64,000 nucleotides of DNA. Origin: an uncultured Bacteroidota bacterium (GTDB taxonomy: Bacteria > Bacteroidota > Bacteroidia > Bacteroidales > UBA12077). The translations under genes were made by a program, and so were the position numbers. Each line of letters opens with the position of its first letter. Within the stretch, counting starts at the first letter, position 1. The stretch covers positions 1 to 64,000 of the forward strand of contig CAJXLK010000001.1 in assembly GCA_913055635.1 (NCBI GenBank), given 5' to 3'. Under the pieces are notes generated by a model. The model worked only from the letters and a program-made list of their open reading frames with translations, was not told the origin of the DNA and ran no database searches. This document shows, piece after piece, positions 17,547-25,203 of this stretch.

Positions 17547-18269
17547 ATGAAAACCAAAGGATTTCTCTTGAGCCTGATGATGATCCTGGCAGCCGGCCTT
17601 ATCCAGGCGGGCACACCAACAACGGGCTCTTTCAGCAGCGTCCAGGATTACGAAAAAGATATCTCCGTAAAGGATTTCAACTCGATCGACATCACCATTG
17701 CCTGCGAGCTCTACCTGCGGCAGGGCGATCAGGAGTCGTTGCGGGTGGAGGCCGAAAAGGATATCTTCGACAAACTGGAGATAGACGTGCGCGACAGCAC
17801 CCTTTATTTGGAGACCGACCGGGACCGGAACTTCAAGGACTGGGATGTGGAAGTGTATCTGACTGTCAAACAACTCCAATCGATCGACATTGGGGGTGCC
17901 GTCAAGTTGCGCACCAATGGTACCCTTACAGCTGACAGGCTGGAGCTGGATGTCTCAGGCGCGGCCGATCTGGAGATGCGCATCGAGGTGGATAAGCTCC
18001 TGGCCGATTTCGGCGGGGCGGTCAATGCCGAGCTCGAAGGCAAGGCCCGTTACGTGGTGATGGACATGTCGGGGGCTTCCAACGTGGAAGCCGATGAGCT
18101 GATGACCGATGCCTTCTACCTGGAGTTCAGCGGTTTCGGCAAAGCGGGCATCTATGCCGAAAAAGTCCTCAAGGTCGATATGTCGGGCATGGGCGTGGTC
18201 AAATACGGCGGCGAGCCCAGGAAAGTCAAGACCAACTCCTCAGGCCTGGGGATCATCAAGCCAAGGTAA
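17547..18269 (+). CDS. DUF2807 (GIN-domain) secreted protein
   Basis: The 240-residue protein has a signal peptide ending near residue 21 and the right-handed beta-solenoid-like repeats of DUF2807 (FNSIDITIACELYLRQGDQE, then repeated VDMSG, LDVSGAADLEM and FSGFGKAGI turns). Such proteins are thought to be periplasmic or surface-exposed adhesin-like heads; the ligand is unknown. It is close behind the ABC ATPase and may share its transcript. The gap before it carries a copy of the dispersed motif ACCAACATTTAGAATTTAAC. Confidence 0.88.
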   Translation: MKTKGFLLSLMMILAAGLIQAGTPTTGSFSSVQDYEKDISVKDFNSIDITIACELYLRQGDQESLRVEAEKDIFDKLEIDVRDSTLYLETDRDRNFKDWDVEVYLTVKQLQSIDIGGAVKLRTNGTLTADRLELDVSGAADLEMRIEVDKLLADFGGAVNAELEGKARYVVMDMSGASNVEADELMTDAFYLEFSGFGKAGIYAEKVLKVDMSGMGVVKYGGEPRKVKTNSSGLGIIKPR

Positions 18270-18277
18270 GGATGAAC

Positions 18278-18490
18278 AACACACCCCGCTTAGCGGGGTT
18301 CAGCCCCCCGCTTAGCGGGGTTCGACCTCCCGCTTAGCGGACCCTGTCCGCTTAGCGGGGTCATTTGGTACGCCCCCCCCGCTTAGCGGGGTTCAGCCCC
18401 CCGCTTAGCGGGGTTCAGCCCCCCGCTTAGCGGACCCTGTCCGCTTAGCGGGGGCATTTGGTACGACCCCCCGCTTAGCGGGGGCATTTT
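18278..18490. repeat. Array of CCCCGCTTAGCGGGG palindromes
   Basis: About nine palindromes CCCCGCTTAGCGGGG or shortened variants are joined by GTTCAGCC, GACCCTGTCCG and GGTCATTTGGTACG spacers, and a block of about 90 bp is itself repeated. It ends just before the serpin gene's leader. The same palindrome occurs at 24452, 25018, 26650 and 39038. Spacing and lack of unique spacers exclude a CRISPR array. The T-run after the last copy could terminate transcription. Confidence 0.9.
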
Positions 18491-18588
18491 TCATCAATGC
18501 CTGTTTTTTTCCAGGTTAAGAAAAAATTTTCCCTCCCTTTGCAGCACATGATGGCTTTTTATCGTAAGGGTTAGAAAAAGCTGTTATT

Positions 18589-19842
18589 ATGAAAAAGATA
18601 CTCACCCTTACCCTCGCCCTGATTGTTGCAGGAATGCAATGGTCCTGCGAGAAAGAAGAGACGCCCCAGCCGGTATTGGATCCCAAGCCGATTGAAGTGA
18701 CGCCCCAGATCCGTCATTTGATCGGTTCGGACAATCAGTTCGGTCTGGAGCTTTTCCAGCGCATCCACAACCAGCAGGATGAAACCTCCAACACGATGAT
18801 ATCACCGGTCAGCGTGTCGCTGGCCCTGGCGATGACCTACAACGGCGCCGGCGGCGATACCCGCACCGGTATGCAAGAGGCCCTTTACCTGGGCGGTCTT
18901 TCCACCGGTGAAATCAATGAATCGTACCAGTCCCTGATGGAATCGCTCATCACAGTGGATCCTAAAGTGACCATGGATGTGGCCAATTCCATCTGGTACC
19001 GCCAGGGATTCCAGGTCGAGCAGGATTTCCTTGATGTGAACCGCCAGTACTATGATGCCCGGGTCGAGGCCCTGGACTTTGATTCCCCCGAAGCCCCTAA
19101 AATCATCAACAACTGGGTGGGCGATAACACCAATGGCAAGATCCCCAGGATCATCGAGCAAATTGATCCCCTGACCATGATGTACCTGATCAATGCCGTC
19201 TATTTTAACGGCAAATGGACCTACCAGTTCAACCAGGAAAAGACCGCCAGGGAGCCCTTTTATTTGTCCGATGGAAGTGAAATACAGGTGGATATGATGC
19301 AAACTGAGGCCAGCCTGGGATATATCAGCAATGACCTGTTCACGGCAGTACAGATGCCTTATGGCCGGGGCAATTACAACATGGTGTGTATGCTTCCCGG
19401 GGAAGAGCTGCAGGTCGATGGCCTGATTCAGCAGATGAACCGGGATAACTGGATTCAGTGGATGGAATCGATGGACACTGCCCACGTGCAAGTCCACCTG
19501 CCCCGCTTCACCTTTGAATATGAGCAAACATTGGGTGAAATGCTGAAGGCCATGGGCATGGAGGAGGCTTTCGATCCCGATGAGTCGGATTTCAGCGGCA
19601 TCAACCCGGAAAGGAAGGATCTGCATATCTCCCAGGTGAAGCACAAGACCTTTGTGGAGGTGGACGAGAAAGGCACCGAAGCTGCTGCGGTTACTTCGGT
19701 CGAAGTGGGGGTTACCAGCGCGGATCCCGCCCAGCCCGCTGTGGTCAGATTTGACCGGCCCTTTGTCTTTGCCATCCGGGAAGCGACCACCGGGACGATC
19801 GTGTTCGTGGGAAAGGTCGAGAAGCCCGGGGACAATGCGTGA
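18589..19842 (+). CDS. Serpin-family lipoprotein (protease inhibitor)
   Basis: The 417-residue protein has a lipoprotein signal with Cys20 (MQWSCEKEE), so it is probably anchored to the outer membrane or surface. The body has the serpin hallmarks: NTMISPVSVSLALAMTYNGA (shutter), NYWVG-like NNWVGDNTNGKIP, LINAVYFNGKW, and the hinge of the reactive-centre loop EKGTEAAAVTSVEV (360-373), followed by a loop about four residues longer than in antitrypsin and FDRPFVFAIRE. The hinge of small residues predicts an inhibitory serpin. The bait residue is not certain; Thr at about position 376 is a candidate. The target is unknown, perhaps host or community proteases. Confidence 0.92.
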   Translation: MKKILTLTLALIVAGMQWSCEKEETPQPVLDPKPIEVTPQIRHLIGSDNQFGLELFQRIHNQQDETSNTMISPVSVSLALAMTYNGAGGDTRTGMQEALYLGGLSTGEINESYQSLMESLITVDPKVTMDVANSIWYRQGFQVEQDFLDVNRQYYDARVEALDFDSPEAPKIINNWVGDNTNGKIPRIIEQIDPLTMMYLINAVYFNGKWTYQFNQEKTAREPFYLSDGSEIQVDMMQTEASLGYISNDLFTAVQMPYGRGNYNMVCMLPGEELQVDGLIQQMNRDNWIQWMESMDTAHVQVHLPRFTFEYEQTLGEMLKAMGMEEAFDPDESDFSGINPERKDLHISQVKHKTFVEVDEKGTEAAAVTSVEVGVTSADPAQPAVVRFDRPFVFAIREATTGTIVFVGKVEKPGDNA

Positions 19843-19930
19843 ATGCCTGCCCCGACGCAGGCGGGGAGTGAATGCCTGCCCCGCAGGAACAAAGTGAAGG
19901 CGGGGATTGAATGATTGAATGATTGAATGA
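19843..19930. repeat. CCTGCCCC palindrome copies followed by ATGATTGA units
   Basis: Two forms of the dispersed element (GCCTGCCCCGACGCAGGCGG and GCCTGCCCCGCAGG ... AGGCGGGGATTGAATGATTGA) overlap the serpin stop codon region and pass into ATGATTGA units that provide the start of the next leader. Confidence 0.85.
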
Positions 19931-19947
19931 TTGAACAACAAAGGGGC

Positions 19948-20394
19948 ATGAGAATAAAAGTTGTGATAATAGGAATCGTCCTGGGCCTGATGAGTTGCAG
20001 CACAGAGGATGATGCACAGATCAGGCATGCAGACCTGATTGGAGAGTGGAACTGGGTCCGGACCGACGGAGGTATCGGTTTTCATATTCATGAAACACCC
20101 GAAACCACCGGGAAGAGGGTTCAGATCACCCTTAATGGCGACGATACCTATTCCCTGTTTGAAAATGAGCAGGAAGTATCTTCCGGCATATGGCAGTTGT
20201 CCATGAAGGAATCTATCTATTCGGGGGAAGAGGAGAGGTACATCGAACTGTCAGGAGATTATCAAAATCAATACCTGGTTCTGAAAGGGATCATTTATGG
20301 CCTTGAGACGGATACCCTGAGGCTCGGTGACAATTACCATGATGGGGTGACAAGCAGATATGCCCGGGAAGGATCTGATTCAATAGAACTGTAA
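19948..20394 (+). CDS. Small lipoprotein of unknown function
   Basis: The 148-residue protein has a lipoprotein signal ending at Cys17 (GLMSC). The rest is a small beta-rich domain (GEWNWVRTDGGIG, DDTYSLFENEQEVSSGIWQL, YLVLKGIIYGLETDTLRL) that looks like the lipocalin-like beta-barrel/META-type domains common in Bacteroidota lipoproteins, but I cannot assign a family. An in-frame ATG seven codons earlier sits in the repeat; 19948 is chosen because it gives the signal peptide. It is followed 18 bp later by another lipoprotein. Confidence 0.7.
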   Translation: MRIKVVIIGIVLGLMSCSTEDDAQIRHADLIGEWNWVRTDGGIGFHIHETPETTGKRVQITLNGDDTYSLFENEQEVSSGIWQLSMKESIYSGEEERYIELSGDYQNQYLVLKGIIYGLETDTLRLGDNYHDGVTSRYAREGSDSIEL

Positions 20395-20412
20395 AATTTT
20401 AAAAACCAAGAC

Positions 20413-20949
20413 ATGACAAGGAATATTCTAATCACTCTGGTCCTTCTTGCAGGCCTGGCTTTTGCGTGTGAAAAAGAGGATGATACCCCGGCTGGAAAAA
20501 GAGTCGATATATACCGGCTGGCGGATTATAAGACGGCCGTGGGCAGTGCCCGAATCATCGATAGTACAGTGATGCTGGATGAGGATGTGCTTATCCCTTT
20601 TAACGAGATGATCGCTTATAATAAAAAAAATCATACCTTTACAGTAACCGAACAGATCGCAGAAAAACTGAACGATACCGGGGAAAATCCCTTTCACCGA
20701 ACAGGCTTTGCGGTGACAGTAGATCAACAGGTGATCTACACGGGTTATTTCTGGGCGGGCTATTCATCGGCCACCTGCGACTGGGTGATCATCGATCCGC
20801 TCAATTACGCGAGCAAGGATGACGGGGCAGGCAATAAGCTGGAAGTCCGACTGGGTTATCCCACCGCCTTTGAAGGCGTTCCCGACCAAAGAAATGACAG
20901 GAGAATCCTGGAGGTCTTCCGCCTGCACGAAAAACTGAAACCATTCTGA
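20413..20949 (+). CDS. Lipoprotein of unknown function
   Basis: The 178-residue protein has a lipoprotein signal with Cys19 (AFACEKEDD) and a soluble domain without recognisable family features. It contains FHRTGFAVTVDQQVIYTGYF and a CDWVIIDPL segment. The gene follows the previous lipoprotein by 18 bp and probably shares its transcript. Function unknown. Confidence 0.7.
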   Translation: MTRNILITLVLLAGLAFACEKEDDTPAGKRVDIYRLADYKTAVGSARIIDSTVMLDEDVLIPFNEMIAYNKKNHTFTVTEQIAEKLNDTGENPFHRTGFAVTVDQQVIYTGYFWAGYSSATCDWVIIDPLNYASKDDGAGNKLEVRLGYPTAFEGVPDQRNDRRILEVFRLHEKLKPF

Positions 20950-21295
20950 GGGATTTTTCAGCATCGTTAAATGAGGAAGTACACTATCACTTGTCAAAAC
21001 GATCAGGTTCCGGGAGCCAGAGATAAGGATAAATACGGGAAAAGATTGAAACTGGCCAATAACAATTGTCAAAACGCGCTGGTTCCATTAGGCATCGATG
21101 AGGGTTGATCCGGGTTCAATGAGTTGTATTTGAACCCTGCCAATAAAACACGTTACGGATAAAACATCCCGCCCTGGCGGAGAAATTCACCAGAAACCAA
21201 ATAAACCTGAAAAAAACCATAGACCCTTAAACCAAATAACTTAACGACCAACCATAGACCCTGAAACCAAATAACTTAACGACCAACCATAGACC
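20950..21295. repeat. 35-bp leader repeat upstream of the next lipoprotein gene
   Basis: Three copies of a 35-bp unit beginning ACCATAGACC start at 21216, 21251 and 21286. The third copy runs into the ATG (ACCATAGACCATGAATTG), so the gene's own 5' leader has been tandemly duplicated. The upstream half (20950-21200) holds degraded TTGTCAAAACG repeats and no gene. Confidence 0.85.
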
Positions 21296-21910
21296 ATGAA
21301 TTGCATAAAGCCCTTGAGTGTCCTTATTTTTGCCGCCGGAATGCTTTCAGCAGGCTGTGAAAACAATTCCGTAGCCCCCGACTTCCCCCTGGAAACACCC
21401 GATCCCATTGACAGCACGGATTATGAAATTTATTCCCTTATTCTCAATGAGACCTTTTCCTCGGAGAAAATTGTGATTGCCCAGAAATCGATCGATCATA
21501 TCCGGGTGACGTTTGATGACGATTACATCGATCACTTCACGGAAAACTTCCCCGATTTTGATACCACCCTGGTTGAAAACCTGTGCGAGGTTAATGATAC
21601 CACTTATTTATTCGCCGATAAGTTTCATAGTGATGACAATCAGCTGATTGTAGTTTCACCGGATGAATTGGCTCATATTTTTGACAGCCGGGATGTCAAC
21701 AACAACTGGCAGGAGTTTTACCAAAAATATAAAAATGCCGTCGGGTACATCCGGTTCTCCCGGATCGGTTATAATGATGATAAAGACCAGGCCATACTTG
21801 ATACAGGTTACTATTTTGGCAGTTTGGGAGCGGAGGGGAACATCATCTATCTTGTCAAAGAAAAAGGACAATGGGTGATTAAAGATCGCATGATGACCTG
21901 GATCTCTTAA
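21296..21910 (+). CDS. Lipoprotein of unknown function
   Basis: The 204-residue protein has a lipoprotein signal with Cys21 (MLSAGCENN) and an acidic soluble domain (many D/N) ending in GQWVIKDRMMTWIS. No family is recognised. It is flanked on both sides by tandem repeats that look derived from its own ends: the 35-bp leader unit before it and the ATGACCTGGATCTCTTAATG unit after it. Confidence 0.7.
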   Translation: MNCIKPLSVLIFAAGMLSAGCENNSVAPDFPLETPDPIDSTDYEIYSLILNETFSSEKIVIAQKSIDHIRVTFDDDYIDHFTENFPDFDTTLVENLCEVNDTTYLFADKFHSDDNQLIVVSPDELAHIFDSRDVNNNWQEFYQKYKNAVGYIRFSRIGYNDDKDQAILDTGYYFGSLGAEGNIIYLVKEKGQWVIKDRMMTWIS

Positions 21911-22140
21911 TGCTGTGACCTGGATTTCTTAATGCTGTGACCTGGGTCGCTTAAATGCTGTGATCTGGATCTCTTAATGCTGTGACCTGGGTCGCTTAAA
22001 TGCTGTGACCTGGATCTCTTAATGCTGTGACCTGGGTCGCCTAAATGCTGCCGATCAAGGTCAGTACCCTTTAAATGGAAAGGCGAATCTGCCCCGGATG
22101 GCGAATCTACCCCGGATGGTGAATCTGCCCCGGAAAATTG
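21905..22140. repeat. Tandem repeat derived from the 3' end of the preceding gene
   Basis: Six copies of units like GTGACCTGGATCTCTTAATG and GTGACCTGGGTCGCTTAAATG follow the lipoprotein gene, whose own last codons are ATGACCTGGATCTCTTAA. Further on are three units of GGCGAATCTGCCCCGGAT type (22080-22135). The remaining part to 22323 is AT-rich leader of the sigma factor gene, with GAATCGTTTATTTG repeats. Confidence 0.85.
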
Positions 22141-22434
22141 ATCAACTGTTGCAGCACAGCAGATGAATTCATCGTACAGGTTAATGCGCTTTATTTATTG
22201 GAAGGTGAATCATCACCCGCGGAAAAGGTTCACCGGAAAGAAGGATCATGAAAAATCATTTATCTGGAAAATTGAATCGTTTATTTGAATAATAGAATCG
22301 CTTATTTGGCTATTGTATGAAAAAATCACCAATTTAACGTTTTACAATATGAGGGCATCAAACAGATAAAGCAAAAGGCTATCGAAAAGCGGATTTTAGA
22401 AGGCTGCAGGAAAGGTAGGCGCAAGCATCAAAAG

Positions 22435-22926
22435 ATGCTCTACGAGCTTTATTATGCCTATGGAATAGGGATATGCTACTGTTATGCCTATTCGCGGGAG
22501 GATGCCCTGGAGATTCTGAACGACAGTTTTATGAAGGTCTTTGACCACATCGGGCAATATGATCCGAGCCGGCCCTTCAAGCCCTGGTTTCGCCGGATCA
22601 TCGTCAATAAGGCGATCGATTATTACCGGAGGAACCTGAAGAAATTTCCCGGTGAACCCTTGGAGGAGGGGACGGTTGAGGTTTATCAGGCGGAGGGTGT
22701 TGATCAGCTGGAGATGGAAGATTTGAAGCAACTGCTGGATCAGCTGCCGGAGTTGCACCGCATGGTTTTCAATCTGTACGAGATAGAGGGCTACGCCCAT
22801 GATGAGATCGCCGGGATGCTGGGGGTCAGCGTCGGCACCTCGCGGTCCTATCTGGCCCGCGCCAAGGAGAAGTTGCGGGCCAAATACAAAGCATTATACA
22901 AGGACGATTATGAGCAGATCATTTGA
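22435..22926 (+). CDS. ECF-family RNA polymerase sigma factor
   Basis: The 163-residue product has sigma region 2 (ALEILNDSFMKVFDHIGQYD, PFKPWFRRIIVNKAIDYYRR) and region 4 (LPELHRMVFNLYEIEGYAHD, EIAGMLGVSVGTSRSYLAR). The usual N-terminus of this family (ILEGCRKGRRKHQKMLYELYY) continues in frame upstream of the ATG at 22435 as far as a stop at 22321-22323, without an ATG, GTG or TTG, so the true start is unclear: a rare start codon, or a frameshift from the ATG at 22349. The stop overlaps the next gene by 17 bp, as in many ECF/anti-sigma pairs. Confidence 0.88.
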   Translation: MLYELYYAYGIGICYCYAYSREDALEILNDSFMKVFDHIGQYDPSRPFKPWFRRIIVNKAIDYYRRNLKKFPGEPLEEGTVEVYQAEGVDQLEMEDLKQLLDQLPELHRMVFNLYEIEGYAHDEIAGMLGVSVGTSRSYLARAKEKLRAKYKALYKDDYEQII

Positions 22927-24445
22927 CAGGATACTGGTGCGGCGCATCCGGGAGGTTTTCGACAACCACCGCGAGCCGGTGGATCCGGGTGCGTGGAAGG
23001 ATATGGAGCGGCGGCTCAATCAGAGGCGCCGCCTGCGGGTGGTTCATATCGGCAGGGTTGCCGGGGCTGCCGCCCTGGTGCTTGCTTTGCTGTTGGTTTT
23101 CAATCCTTTTGGGTTGCAACGACAAGGGGCTTCCTCCACGGACCAGGTGGCCCGCTCACAGGGTGAGGCTTCTGCTACAGGGGAAGCTGCTTCATCGGGG
23201 ACTTCCGCTTCATCGGGGACATCCCCTGCAGAAGGGACATCCATGGGAGATAAGGCTTTTATAGGGGACTCCGCCTCCGGTGGCCCGTCTTCTCCAGGGA
23301 AGCTGGCATCTGGCGGTGAATCTTCCTCAGGGCAGTCTTCTCCAGGTGATTCCACCTCTGTTAGTCCGTCTTCTCCTGAGAAGCTGGCATCTGGCGGTGA
23401 ATCGGAAATGATCGCAGCCGCCCGTGAAGCTGATACGGCAGAAGGGGAGGCCGAAAGGGCTCGTTCCACCACAGCTTCCACCACCGCCGAGGGGCGCCAT
23501 CCCATGGAAGGGGATCAGCAGGCTATGTCCGCGGAAGCCGGTAAGACTGGTCGTCGGAATTCTGAGGCAACAACGGTTTCTTCACCGGTTTTGGCCCGGT
23601 TGGAGAAAAAGTCCCGGTTACATCCGGGCATCCCGATGTCTTCGCCAGGCACCCCGGCGCTGGTTCGGGCGTCCGGGGCAGGTTCACCGGGTAATAACCG
23701 GGTTCAGACGGAAAACCTCGGCAATGCTTCGCTCTGGGAAAAACTGCCGGACCGGTCCACTGCCAGCAAAGACAGAAAGTCGGTGGAACTGAACGTGGCG
23801 TTTTCCACCTTGTATAATTACTCTTCCTCGATGGTCTCCAGTGAGGCCAATTTTGCGGGAGGGATTGTTTCAGAATTTCGGGTGCTTCCCGATCTCACCG
23901 TGAGTACGGGGGTGATGGTCTCCCGCCAGTATTTCACGACCCGCAAGCAAAGCAGGGAGCTGGCCAGCTATCTGAGTGCGAACACCCGGGTTGACAAGGT
24001 GGGCGAGCTTGCTTCTTTTGGCGGGTTTTACCCTTATTTCCGCGACATCAGCAACAAAGTGAAACTGATCGGGGTAGACGTGCCGCTGAACATCGAATAC
24101 CGGTTCGACAGGCTGTCTGTCTCGGCCGGGGTATCGTCGTTTACTTATCTACAGGAAAAATACCGCCATGATTATACCAGCCACTATGTGGTCTATGAGT
24201 ATGACGGGGAGGATAATATCGTAGGCAGCGATAAGATGGCCCGGAGCGAAACGCTTCGCGAGTCATACGATCCCCTGGGCAAGGTGGATCTGGCCAGTGT
24301 GCTGAATGTGGCGGTGGGCTATCGCTTTGATGTGGGCACAGCCCGGCTGGTGATAGAGCCGTACATGAAGCATCCCCTGGGCGATCTGGCCAGCCGCGAC
24401 CTGCGTTTCGGGTCCCGCGGCCTTCGCGTGAGGCTGGGGTTTTGA
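22910..24445 (+). CDS. Putative anti-sigma/outer-membrane barrel protein with long Ser/Gly linker
   Basis: The 511-residue product begins MSRSFDRILVRRIREVF, has one membrane helix (about 44-64), then a low-complexity Ser/Gly/Ala/Pro linker (about 71-230) built from repeated SSPG, SSGT and SGGESS-like units, a more ordinary linker, and a C-terminal beta-rich domain (about 290-511) with alternating strands ending KHPLGDLASRDLRFGSRG..LRVRLGF like an outer-membrane barrel. Such proteins encoded right after an ECF sigma in Bacteroidota often carry an anti-sigma N-terminus. The role as sigma partner is inferred from the 17-bp overlap. The ATG at 22910 is preferred over one at 22799 that lies inside the sigma gene. 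Confidence 0.75.
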   Translation: MSRSFDRILVRRIREVFDNHREPVDPGAWKDMERRLNQRRRLRVVHIGRVAGAAALVLALLLVFNPFGLQRQGASSTDQVARSQGEASATGEAASSGTSASSGTSPAEGTSMGDKAFIGDSASGGPSSPGKLASGGESSSGQSSPGDSTSVSPSSPEKLASGGESEMIAAAREADTAEGEAERARSTTASTTAEGRHPMEGDQQAMSAEAGKTGRRNSEATTVSSPVLARLEKKSRLHPGIPMSSPGTPALVRASGAGSPGNNRVQTENLGNASLWEKLPDRSTASKDRKSVELNVAFSTLYNYSSSMVSSEANFAGGIVSEFRVLPDLTVSTGVMVSRQYFTTRKQSRELASYLSANTRVDKVGELASFGGFYPYFRDISNKVKLIGVDVPLNIEYRFDRLSVSAGVSSFTYLQEKYRHDYTSHYVVYEYDGEDNIVGSDKMARSETLRESYDPLGKVDLASVLNVAVGYRFDVGTARLVIEPYMKHPLGDLASRDLRFGSRGLRVRLGF

Positions 24446-24451
24446 TGATAC

Positions 24452-24552
24452 AGACCCCGCTTAGCGGCCCCCGCTTAGCGGAGGGGGATCTTCGAACCCC
24501 GCTTAGCGGGGTTGGACGCGGAGGTGGAATTTCGAACCCCGCTTAGCGGGGT
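24452..24552. repeat. CCCCGCTTAGCGGGG palindromes
   Basis: Four full or partial palindromes (CCCCGCTTAGCGG..., GGATCTTCGAA CCCCGCTTAGCGGGG) lie in the gap after the barrel protein, separated by short GGTGGAATTTCGAA-like spacers. Confidence 0.9.
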
Positions 24553-24591
24553 GGTAAAAACAACTTTTTGAACAAGTAAAACAGATGCCAT

Positions 24592-25008
24592 ATGAAGAAC
24601 AGATTTTTCAGTTATGTAATTTTAATTGCGTTAATCGCTCTGGCCTGCTTCACCGGATGTGAGGAAGAGAAAGGCCAGCAGTATGATTACTATCGCATCT
24701 CGGTGGACAGTATAGAAGTTCCTGACACGGCCACCGCGCAAAAGACTTTTAGCGTTCGGTTTTACGGGACTGTAGGAGAAGACGGCTGCCATAGCTTTTC
24801 GCATTTCAACACCCAGCGATCGCCCGGCAATCTGGACATTGAAGTGGTGGGTCAGGTGGCCACGGGCGATGACCTTGCGTGTCCGGATGAGATGGTTTAC
24901 CTCGATGGAGAACCCCTGGAAATGAGTGTCTCGGAGCCGGGTGAATTTACGATCAAGGTTTTTCAGCCCAACAACACCATCTTCCGAAGGGTGATTCAGA
25001 TTGAATAA
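24592..25008 (+). CDS. Small lipoprotein of unknown function
   Basis: The 138-residue protein has a lipoprotein signal ending at Cys23 (CFTGCEEEK). The remainder is a beta-sandwich-like domain (YYRISVDSIEVPDTATAQKT, VRFYGTVGEDGCHSF, EFTIKVFQP) with two more Cys. No family is recognised. It sits between two palindrome arrays. Confidence 0.7.
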   Translation: MKNRFFSYVILIALIALACFTGCEEEKGQQYDYYRISVDSIEVPDTATAQKTFSVRFYGTVGEDGCHSFSHFNTQRSPGNLDIEVVGQVATGDDLACPDEMVYLDGEPLEMSVSEPGEFTIKVFQPNNTIFRRVIQIE

Positions 25009-25017
25009 TGCCTTGAA

Positions 25018-25125
25018 AAACCCCGCTTAGCTAACCCCGCTCTACCCCCGCTAAGCGGGGTCCCATTTACCCCGCTAAGCGGGGTAGTTTGCTCCCGATT
25101 TAGACCCCGCTAAGCGGGGTAGTTC
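25018..25125. repeat. CCCCGCTAAGCGGGG palindromes
   Basis: Four palindromes in the reverse orientation (CTAAG core) with spacers such as TCCCATTTA and TAGTTTGCTCCCGATTTAGA. They precede a terminator hairpin at 25142. Confidence 0.9.
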
Positions 25126-25141
25126 ACCCAAGGTAAAATAA

Positions 25142-25177
25142 CCCCCGCTTCAAGGCACAGCCTTGGGCGGGGGTTTT
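25142..25177. terminator. Bidirectional intrinsic terminator
   Basis: CCCCCGC (25142-25148) and GCGGGGG (25167-25173) form a GC-rich stem extended by CAAGGC/GCCTTG, followed by TTTT on the plus strand and TTATTTTA on the minus strand. It separates the converging lipoprotein and aldo/keto reductase genes. Confidence 0.85.
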
Positions 25178-25203
25178 GCGGGAGTTATGATTTGGCAGAA
25201 GGT

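Noticed and set aside
18278-18490. CRISPR-like array of regular palindromes
   Set aside because: Spacers are short, repeated and not unique, the repeat is a 15-bp palindrome, and no cas gene is present; it is a palindrome array.
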